From: Dethiosulfatarculus sandiegensis
Lineage (GTDB): Bacteria; Desulfobacterota; Desulfarculia; Desulfarculales; Desulfarculaceae
Assembly (NCBI RefSeq): GCF_000931935.2
Contig: NZ_AZAC01000029.1
Coordinates: forward strand, 1 to 64,000
Length of the DNA: 64,000 nt
Direction of reading: 5' to 3'
The stretch's first letter is position 1, and each line of letters starts with the position of its first letter. The position numbers and the translations under genes are program-made. Below are positions 15,820 to 22,542 of the stretch, piece by piece. Below the pieces are notes generated by a model that was not told the DNA's origin, made no database searches, and worked only from the letters and a program-made list of their open reading frames with translations.

Positions 15820-17472
15820 ATGAAACCGATCAGGTACACCGAGGCCATGATCCAGGAATTTTTAGGTGACGGCTTTTGGACCAAGGAAACATTCTTTGAT
15901 TTTTACGAGAAAAACGCAGCAGAACTGCCGGACCGGGAGGCCTTGGTTGATTCCAGATACCGGGTCACCTGGGCCGAGGCCAGGGATCTGACCAACGCCA
16001 TAGCCACGGCCTGGGTGGAATCCGGCCTGCCCAAGGACTCCAGGGTGATCATCCAGTCTCCGAACAGTGTTTACGGTTTTTTGGCCAGGATAGCCGCTGA
16101 AAGAGCCGGTCTGGTTTCACTTACGGTTTATCCCTACCTGCGGCAAAGGGAACTTGAATACATGGTGGAGATCACGGAAGCCAAGATGGTGGTGATCCCC
16201 CACATCTACCGCAAGTTCGACTACATAGAGATGTATAAGGAGCTGATGGCCCGTTTCCCGGCCTTGAAGCAGATCTATCTGTTTGACGAGACCGTGCCGG
16301 AAAGCGCGCCTTCAGGCACCAAGTCTCTTATTCAGGAGGCCCAAAAATATCTGGGCAAGGCCGATCCAAAGCTTTTGGATAAAAGGCGGCTGGATGCCAC
16401 GGGCGATGTGGGGCTCCTTACCTCCACCACCGGCACCACCGGCATTCCCAAGCTGGTGGAGTGGCCCATTTCGCCCAGGGTCTGTACGGCCAAGGGCAGG
16501 GTGCAGATCTGGGATCTCACGGAAAAGGATATCACCATGGCCGTGGCCCCCCATGCAGGCGGGGCGGCCGGAACCCTGACCTATTTCGCAGCCCCCATGG
16601 CAGGGGCCAAGACCGTGATGCTGGAGGAGTTTGACCCCAAAACAGCCCTTGAGGTCATGGCCAGGGAAAAGGTAACCGCAATCGGGGTGGTTCCCACCCA
16701 TCTGGTGCGCATGCTGGAGCAGGATATCGAATCCTTTGATCTTGGGGCCTTGCGTTTTATCCGTTCAGCCGGGGGATATCTGCCGCCCAAGGTGGCCAAT
16801 GAGGCGGAAGACCGCTTCAAGGCGGTTATCACCAGCGACCTGGGCACCCAGGACGTGGGTTCGGTTTCCGGCTGCCGGGTCAGTGATTCCGTTCTTTTAA
16901 GACGCTCCACCGTGGGCAGGCCTTTGCCCGGCAATGTGGTGAAGATCTTGGATGACGACGGCAATGAAGTGCCCGGCGGCAAGCCGGGGCAGCTTTGGTT
17001 CAGGGGTCCTCACGCACCTGCGGGCTATTACCGTGACCCCAAGTTGACCTCGGGCGTTTTTGATCAAAACGGCTGGGCCACCACCGGTGACATAGTAAAG
17101 CTGGACCAGGACTGCCTTTGGATCATGGGGCGTAAAAAAGACATGATCATAAGAGGTGGTCAGAATATTTATCCGGCCGAGATTGAAGGGCTTTTGAATA
17201 ACCATCCCGCGGTCTCCAGCGTGGCCGTGGTGGGCATGCCGGATGAGGAGATGGGGGAAAAGGCTTGCGCCTATGTCACGCCCAAGGGAGGCATGGCCTT
17301 TACCTTTGACGACATGAAGACCTTTTTACTGGACAAAAACATTGCCAAGTACAAATTGCCCGAACGCTTGGAATTGACTTTGGAAATGCCCACAGTCGGT
17401 GATTCGGGCAAGATCAACAAGGAAGTGCTTAAAGAGGATATTGCCCGAAAACTGGGGCAGGGGATGCATTGA
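15820..17472 (+). CDS. AMP-forming acyl/aryl-CoA ligase, probably for a hydroxybenzoate
   Basis: 550 residues of the acyl-adenylate-forming superfamily. The P-loop STTGTTGIPK is near 199-208. ATTGD near 422 and GRKKDMIIRGGQNIYPAEIE near 440-460 are the nucleotide and hinge motifs. Lys531 in GDSGKINK is the conserved catalytic lysine. The overall pattern is closest, by eye, to dihydroxybenzoate-AMP ligase and cyclohexanecarboxylate-CoA ligase types. In context it should activate the 4-hydroxybenzoate produced by the UbiD enzyme to its CoA thioester. The aryl substrate is inferred. It is followed 3 bp later by the UPF0261 gene. Confidence 0.85.
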   Translation: MKPIRYTEAMIQEFLGDGFWTKETFFDFYEKNAAELPDREALVDSRYRVTWAEARDLTNAIATAWVESGLPKDSRVIIQSPNSVYGFLARIAAERAGLVSLTVYPYLRQRELEYMVEITEAKMVVIPHIYRKFDYIEMYKELMARFPALKQIYLFDETVPESAPSGTKSLIQEAQKYLGKADPKLLDKRRLDATGDVGLLTSTTGTTGIPKLVEWPISPRVCTAKGRVQIWDLTEKDITMAVAPHAGGAAGTLTYFAAPMAGAKTVMLEEFDPKTALEVMAREKVTAIGVVPTHLVRMLEQDIESFDLGALRFIRSAGGYLPPKVANEAEDRFKAVITSDLGTQDVGSVSGCRVSDSVLLRRSTVGRPLPGNVVKILDDDGNEVPGGKPGQLWFRGPHAPAGYYRDPKLTSGVFDQNGWATTGDIVKLDQDCLWIMGRKKDMIIRGGQNIYPAEIEGLLNNHPAVSSVAVVGMPDEEMGEKACAYVTPKGGMAFTFDDMKTFLLDKNIAKYKLPERLELTLEMPTVGDSGKINKEVLKEDIARKLGQGMH

Positions 17473-17475
17473 GCC

Positions 17476-18723
17476 ATGGAAAGCCAAGTGCTTTTAATCT
17501 CCACCCTGGACACCAAGGCCTCCGAGACCTTTTATCTCAAGGAGCAGATGGAAAAGGGCGGCCTCGAAGTCTGGGTGATGGATCTTTCAATGGGAGCGGC
17601 CTCGACTCACACCTGCCGGGTTCCGGCCCGGCAGGTGGCCCTGGCCGGTGGTTGGGATATTGACAGCATCAGAGAATCCAGGGAAAGGGCGAAGATTACC
17701 GCCGTTATGACCAAAGGGGCCGTCAAGATCGCCCGGGATATGTTTTTTCAAGGCAGATTGAGGGCTGTGGTGGGTTTGGGAGGCTCCACCGGCTCCCTTA
17801 TGGCCGGGGAGGTGATGCACGGGCTGCCCTTTGGCCTGGGCAAACTTTTGGTCTCAAGCACCGCCGCCCTGCCGGGCATGGCAACCCGTTACATAGGCAC
17901 CGCAGATCTTATGCTCTTGCACACCGTGGTGGAGATTGCCGGTCTTTCTCCGCTTCTGCGCTCGGTCCTGGACCGGGCTGCCCAAACCGCCGTGGGCCTG
18001 GCCAGGGCTCCGCTTTTGGATCCCGGCAAGACCATGCAAAACGGTGAGCGCCTTTTGGCCATGAGCATGTTCGGGCCTTGCGAAAAATGCGCCCAAAGGG
18101 CCAGGCTGGGGTTGGAAAAGGCGGGCTGGCAGGTGATCGGCTATTCCGCAGCCGGGGTCTGTGACCGGGCCATGGAAAAGATGATAGGCCAGGGTTATTT
18201 CAAGGGGGTCTTGGATATCGCCTCCGGCGGGGTGGGAGAGGAGATCATGGGCGGCATGAGGGCGGCCGGGCCGGAGCGCCTGGAAACAGCCGGCCGCATG
18301 GGCCTGCCCCAGGTCATAGCCCCCAGCGGGGTCAACCTGATGAGCCCCCGCAAGTCCCGTTATAAACCGGATTATTATAAAAGGCGTAAATATGATTTGG
18401 ACAAACACCGCACCTTCTTACGCTTGACGCCGGCTGAACTGGTCAAGGTGGCGGGCGAGTTTGCCAGAAAACTCAACCAGGCCAAGGGACCGGTGACCTT
18501 TCTGATCCCCACCAGGGGCTGGGCGTCTTTTGACTGCCAGGGGCAAAGTGTGCATGCGCCTTTGGAAGACAGTCTTTTTACAAAGGAACTAAAAAAAAAG
18601 ACCAAGGATCATGTAGAGGTGCGCGAGGTGGATGCCAACCTGGAAGATCCGCTTTTCTCAGATGAGCTGGTTAAGGCGATGCTGTTTTTATTGCCAGATG
18701 CACAGGGAGAAGCCCATGGTTAA
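17476..18723 (+). CDS. UPF0261 / Tm-1-like ATP-binding domain protein
   Basis: 415 residues. The opening (LLISTLDTKASETFYLKEQM), GLGGSTGS near 98 and the late segment PTRGWASFDCQGQ are typical of the UPF0261 family, related to the plant Tm-1 resistance protein ATP-binding domain. No enzymatic function is established for bacterial members. The gene sits 3 bp after the ligase and overlaps the Nudix gene by 8 bp, so it is firmly inside the aromatic operon. A helper role in aryl-phosphate or CoA-ester metabolism is conceivable, but nothing in the sequence specifies it. Confidence 0.82.
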   Translation: MESQVLLISTLDTKASETFYLKEQMEKGGLEVWVMDLSMGAASTHTCRVPARQVALAGGWDIDSIRESRERAKITAVMTKGAVKIARDMFFQGRLRAVVGLGGSTGSLMAGEVMHGLPFGLGKLLVSSTAALPGMATRYIGTADLMLLHTVVEIAGLSPLLRSVLDRAAQTAVGLARAPLLDPGKTMQNGERLLAMSMFGPCEKCAQRARLGLEKAGWQVIGYSAAGVCDRAMEKMIGQGYFKGVLDIASGGVGEEIMGGMRAAGPERLETAGRMGLPQVIAPSGVNLMSPRKSRYKPDYYKRRKYDLDKHRTFLRLTPAELVKVAGEFARKLNQAKGPVTFLIPTRGWASFDCQGQSVHAPLEDSLFTKELKKKTKDHVEVREVDANLEDPLFSDELVKAMLFLLPDAQGEAHG

Positions 18724-19261
18724 ACCCTGGAAATTGGTTTCGGAAAAAGACAAGGCCGACCTGGGGCTCTTCAGGGTCAAGGGACGCAAGGCCGTTTCTC
18801 CCTTAAACGGCCTGGTGCACGAGTTCATGGTGGTTAACATGCCGGATTGGTTGCAGCTATTACCCATCACTCAAGAGGGCCGGGTGGTTTTGGTGAAACA
18901 ATACCGGCATGCCAACCAAATGATAGGACTGGAAGCGCCGGGAGGCCTGGTGGAGCCGGATGACCCTGATCCCGGACTGGCCGCCTTAAGGGAGTTAAGA
19001 GAGGAAACCGGCTATGGCGGGGGAGAGGTGTTCCATTTGGGGACCTTTTGGCCCCAACCGGCCATGCTGGCCAATCAGGCCCATTTTTATCTGGCCAAGG
19101 GAGTGAGCTTGCAGGGCCCCCAGGAACAGGATCCCGGCGAGGACATAGAGGTGGTTCTGGCCTGGCCCGAGGAGATGGAAGAAATGATCGCTAAAGGCAG
19201 GGTGCATAACGCCATGACGGTTCTGGCCTGGACCCTGGCCCAAAAAGCCCGGCTGGTGTGA
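18716..19261 (+). CDS. Nudix hydrolase
   Basis: 181 residues from ATG 18716, which overlaps the UPF0261 stop by 8 bp; a longer frame upstream would lie inside that gene. The Nudix helix ALRELREETGYGG carries the metal-binding REL-x-EE-x-G core. The preceding loop is one residue longer than consensus and the first glutamate is not conserved. The LVKQYRHA and EAPGGLVEP motifs resemble ADP-ribose pyrophosphatase-type enzymes. From memory, a MutT/Nudix-like ORF is also part of the Thauera phenol gene cluster, which supports a conserved but unknown role. Its stop codon is 24 bp before the CBS gene. Confidence 0.87.
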   Translation: MVKPWKLVSEKDKADLGLFRVKGRKAVSPLNGLVHEFMVVNMPDWLQLLPITQEGRVVLVKQYRHANQMIGLEAPGGLVEPDDPDPGLAALRELREETGYGGGEVFHLGTFWPQPAMLANQAHFYLAKGVSLQGPQEQDPGEDIEVVLAWPEEMEEMIAKGRVHNAMTVLAWTLAQKARLV

Positions 19262-19284
19262 GCGAAAATAAAGGAGGGGTGGAG

Positions 19285-19995
19285 ATGATCCTGAAAAACT
19301 GGATGAAAAAAGACCCGGTCACAGTAGACAGCGACACCTTGGTTGAAGAGGCTGAGCGCATCATCAATAAGCACAGCCTGAGAGCTTTGCCTGTGGTGGA
19401 TCAGGGCCGCTTAAGGGGGCTTGTGACCAGGCGTAATCTCTATCGCTCCAACGTTTTTGTGGCCCGCACTCAAGACCCCAATGAAATGAATTACTTCCTT
19501 ACCCAGTTAAAGGTCAAGGACATCATGATCCGCATGCCCAGAACCGTTCAGGTAACTGATTCGGTGGAGGCTGTGTTGCGTAAAGGCGCGGTGGATCAGG
19601 TGAGCCTTTATCCGGTTCTGGATGGTGAAACCCTGGTGGGCATCTGTTCTTCTGTAGAGATATTCCGCACCTTTAGTCAGATTCTGGGGGTGAGCCAGGT
19701 CTGGAAAGGCATAACCCTAAGGCCGGTTGTGATTGAAAACGACACCTTGAGCAATGTTGCCCAGGTGGCATCCCGCGCCGGGGCAAGGCTGCACGCCCTG
19801 TTTACTTTGCCGGACAATGGCGAGGAAGAGAAAAAGGTGGTCTTGCGCTTTGAGGCCGATGATCTGTCCGCCGTGGTGGAGGCCTTGGACGAGGCGGGTT
19901 ACGGGGTTTTGGAACAAAGGGACATGGTCCAGCTCTGCGAGGCCCCCTTGAGTCACAAAGAGGTGTTGAAAAATGGGGCGAGTGCTCAGGTTTGA
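19285..19995 (+). CDS. ppsC: Two-CBS-domain protein, probable regulatory subunit of phenylphosphate synthase
   Basis: 236 residues from ATG 19285, chosen because AAGGAGGGG lies just upstream; a GTG at 19258 is less likely. Two CBS domains (about 1-65: MKKDPVTVDSDTLVEEAERI; about 75-135: IMIRMPRTVQVTDSVEAVL) are followed by an ACT-like region (about 150-215). In Thauera, protein 3 of phenylphosphate synthase (24 kDa) has two CBS domains and stimulates the other two subunits several-fold. The same role is inferred here, probably by sensing nucleotides. Unlike Thauera, the gene is separated from ppsAB by four genes. Confidence 0.75.
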   Translation: MILKNWMKKDPVTVDSDTLVEEAERIINKHSLRALPVVDQGRLRGLVTRRNLYRSNVFVARTQDPNEMNYFLTQLKVKDIMIRMPRTVQVTDSVEAVLRKGAVDQVSLYPVLDGETLVGICSSVEIFRTFSQILGVSQVWKGITLRPVVIENDTLSNVAQVASRAGARLHALFTLPDNGEEEKKVVLRFEADDLSAVVEALDEAGYGVLEQRDMVQLCEAPLSHKEVLKNGASAQV

Positions 19996-20356
19996 GACCA
20001 AAACCGGGGTTTGTGATCTCGAGGCCGCCGCGGTTTGGGTGGGCTCGGACTTGCTTGTCTGGATTCAAGGAGGAGAGGCTCCCCATATCGGAGCCGTGGC
20101 CATGGCCCAGCCCAGACCTTCTTTGGCTGATCCAAATAAGGTGAGCGCCACCACCAGTGTATTCGCCTATGTGGGGCACAAGGAAGACATGTTGGCCCAA
20201 AAGGCGGCCCAGACCCTGGCCTCGGCCCTTAATACCAGGGTGGTGGTCACAGCCGGGGCCCATTGGGACAACCTGGACAGCGCGGGCATTAAAAAGGTCA
20301 TGGCCAATTTCAATGACCTTTTGGGGGTTGTTTTGCAGGGACTTTTAAGGGAATAA
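19973..20356 (+). CDS. LpdD-like small protein associated with UbiD/UbiX enzymes
   Basis: 127 residues, overlapping the CBS gene by 23 bp. The segments GEAPHIGAVAMAQPRP and VVTAGAHWDNLD resemble LpdD, the small third protein of lactobacillus gallate decarboxylase (with LpdB = UbiX and LpdC = UbiD). LpdD-like proteins are thought to help handle prenylated FMN. The gene lies 106 bp before ubiX and in the same cluster as a ubiD homologue, which fits. Recognition is by motif and context only. Confidence 0.65.
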   Translation: MGRVLRFETKTGVCDLEAAAVWVGSDLLVWIQGGEAPHIGAVAMAQPRPSLADPNKVSATTSVFAYVGHKEDMLAQKAAQTLASALNTRVVVTAGAHWDNLDSAGIKKVMANFNDLLGVVLQGLLRE

Positions 20357-20462
20357 CGGGTTTCATACTCGGTAAACCCTATGGGTGATATTGACAATGT
20401 GGATGGATTGGCCCATTATCAGGGCCTGGTTCTCCGCAAAGCCATGGTTTTAAGGAGTGATC

Positions 20463-21077
20463 ATGACACTTCCTTTGGTGATCGGCATATCAGGCGCCAG
20501 CGGAGTTATCTACGGGGTGGAGATGTTGAAGGCCCTGAAAGAGCTTCGGCATCCCAGCCATCTGATCGTCAGCCAGGCCGGAGCGCGCAACCTGGCTATT
20601 GAAACCAACTACAGTCTGGATGAGGTCAAATCCCTGGCCACTCGTGTTTACGATGTAAAGGATGTGGGGGCGGCGGTGGCCAGCGGCTCCTTTAGAACCA
20701 AGGGCATGGTCATAGCCCCTTGCACCATCAAGACCCTTTCGGCTGTGGCCAATTCCTTTAACTACAATCTTTTGATCCGGGCGGCGGACGTGACCTTAAA
20801 GGAAAAGCGTCCCCTGGTTTTGATGGTGCGGGAGACGCCTTTGCACAAAGGCCACCTTGAGCTTATGGCCAGGGCGGCTGACCTGGGGGCTTTGATACTG
20901 CCGCCGGTCCCGGCATTTTATCATGACCCCAAGGGGATAGAAGACATCATAAGACAAAGCGTGGGTAAGGCTTTGGACCATTTTCATATTGAACACAACC
21001 TTTTCAGGCGCTGGCAAGGCGAGGAAGCCCAAATAGAAACAAAGCCGGAACAGCGGCTCAAGCCTGTCCCGGCCTGA
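20463..21077 (+). CDS. ubiX: Flavin prenyltransferase UbiX
   Basis: 204 residues from ATG 20463; AAGGAG ends 5 bp upstream, so this start is preferred over GTG 20457. The FMN-binding GISGASG at residues 8-14 and the later VIAPCTIKTLSAVANSF and PLVLMVRETPLHKGHLELM segments are diagnostic. UbiX joins dimethylallyl phosphate to FMN to make prenylated FMN, the cofactor required by UbiD enzymes such as the one at 14182. Confidence 0.93.
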   Translation: MTLPLVIGISGASGVIYGVEMLKALKELRHPSHLIVSQAGARNLAIETNYSLDEVKSLATRVYDVKDVGAAVASGSFRTKGMVIAPCTIKTLSAVANSFNYNLLIRAADVTLKEKRPLVLMVRETPLHKGHLELMARAADLGALILPPVPAFYHDPKGIEDIIRQSVGKALDHFHIEHNLFRRWQGEEAQIETKPEQRLKPVPA

Positions 21078-21118
21078 AAGGCGGAGAATGGAAAACCTAA
21101 AACACCTGGAGGCTCGCG

Positions 21119-21997
21119 ATGTTATTGCCCGGGTTTGACTATCACCGGCCCAGGGAGATCAAAGAGGCCCTGGCGGTTTTGGCTGATTACCAGGATCAGG
21201 CCGCACTTCTGGCCGGAGGCACGGATCTGTTGGTGAATATGAAAAGAAAACTGGCCCGACCCAGCCAGGTGGTGGGACTGGAGGCTCTTGCGGGGTTAAA
21301 GGAAATTCAGGTGGGAGAGAATGAAATAAGGCTTGGCCCCATGCTCACGGCCACTGAGTTGGCTGAAAATCCCGAGGTCCAGTCCCTGGCCGGGGTGCTC
21401 GCCCTGGGTGCCTCCCGTTTGGGAGGCGAGCAGGTGCGCAATCGGGCCACCTTGGGCGGTAATGTAGTCAACGCCCGCCCGGCCGCTGATTTGTGCCTGC
21501 CCCTTTTGGCCCTGGAGGCCAAGGCACTGCTGAAAAGCGTCTCTGATGAGCGGATTTTGGATCTGGACGAGTTTTTCCTGGGGCCGGGAGAGACGGCCCG
21601 CAGGCCATCAGAGATGGTCACTGCCCTGATCGTGCAACGGGAGTCTTTGCCCGTGGGCTATGGCTATGAAAAATTGGGCCTGCGCCAGGCCATGGAGATA
21701 GCCCTGGTCAACGTGGCTGTGAAGCTCGTTTTGGAAAAAGATAAAAAGACCGTAAACAAGGTTTTTATTTCCCTGGGCGCGGTGGCTCCCAGGCCGATTC
21801 TGGCCCGTGAGGCGGCTGGGACCCTGGCAGGGGCGGAGGCCGGGGAAGATGCTCTTAAAAACGCCGCCCGCAAGGCGGTTTCAGAGGCCAGTCCCATTGA
21901 CGATCATAGAGGGGCTGCCTGGTACAGGAAACGGATGATTGAGGTGCTCACCTTCCGCGCTTTGAAACAGGCCTGGGAACAGGCCAAAGGCGCCTAG
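21119..21997 (+). CDS. FAD-binding subunit of a molybdenum hydroxylase (xanthine dehydrogenase/HcrB family)
   Basis: 292 residues. FAD motifs ALLAGGTDLLVNMKRK (about 29-44) and LGGNVVNARPAADLCLPLLA (about 112-131) are present, followed by the CO dehydrogenase flavoprotein C-terminal domain. CTGGAGG precedes the ATG. In the 4-hydroxybenzoyl-CoA reductase of Thauera the equivalent subunit (HcrB) has a roughly 40-residue insertion with four cysteines holding an extra 4Fe-4S cluster. Here the whole subunit has one cysteine (in ADLC), so that cluster is absent. With the next two genes it forms the three-subunit enzyme. Confidence 0.88.
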   Translation: MLLPGFDYHRPREIKEALAVLADYQDQAALLAGGTDLLVNMKRKLARPSQVVGLEALAGLKEIQVGENEIRLGPMLTATELAENPEVQSLAGVLALGASRLGGEQVRNRATLGGNVVNARPAADLCLPLLALEAKALLKSVSDERILDLDEFFLGPGETARRPSEMVTALIVQRESLPVGYGYEKLGLRQAMEIALVNVAVKLVLEKDKKTVNKVFISLGAVAPRPILAREAAGTLAGAEAGEDALKNAARKAVSEASPIDDHRGAAWYRKRMIEVLTFRALKQAWEQAKGA

Positions 21998-22063
21998 AAA
22001 TCGCCTCGTGGAAAACAGATTTCAAGGGGCATTTTGAGTAACACCCGGCAAGGGAATTTAGAT

Positions 22064-22540
22064 ATGAAAAAGCACCACATAAATCTGACGGTAAACGGCA
22101 AGGAGCTGGAACTTTTAGTTTCTTCCAATCACACCCTGGCCCAGGTTCTGCGCAAGGATCTCAAGCTGACCGGTCTTAAACAGGGGTGCGAAGTGGGAGA
22201 CTGTGGATCCTGTACAGTGCTTCTGGATGGATCGCCGGTGAACTCCTGTCTGGTTTTGGCGGTTCAGGCCCAGGGCAGGGAGGTTACCACTATCGAGGGG
22301 CTTGCCCAGGGCAATGAGATGCACCCGGTGCAAGAGGCAATGGTCGAGCACGGGGGCATACAGTGTGGGTTTTGTTCTCCGGGAATGATTCTTTCCGCCA
22401 AGGCGCTTTTGGATAAAAAGCCCGATGCCGGGCGTGAAGAGATAAAAAGGGCCCTTTCCGGCAACCTGTGCCGCTGCACCGGATACCAGAAGATTCTGGA
22501 GGCTGTGGAAGACGCGGGACGCAGAATGGGGAGGTCGTGA
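22064..22540 (+). CDS. 2Fe-2S subunit of a molybdenum hydroxylase (HcrC/CoxS family)
   Basis: 158 residues from ATG 22064, preceded by AAGGGA; an upstream TTG (22034) is less likely. The plant-type 2Fe-2S site is C42, C47, C50 and C62 (GCEVGDCGSC). The second, all-alpha 2Fe-2S domain has C101, C104, C136 and C138 (CGFCSPGM, CRCTGYQ). Both clusters are intact. It relays electrons between the molybdenum subunit and FAD. It ends 2 bp before the molybdenum subunit gene. Confidence 0.92.
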   Translation: MKKHHINLTVNGKELELLVSSNHTLAQVLRKDLKLTGLKQGCEVGDCGSCTVLLDGSPVNSCLVLAVQAQGREVTTIEGLAQGNEMHPVQEAMVEHGGIQCGFCSPGMILSAKALLDKKPDAGREEIKRALSGNLCRCTGYQKILEAVEDAGRRMGRS

Positions 22541-22542
22541 TC

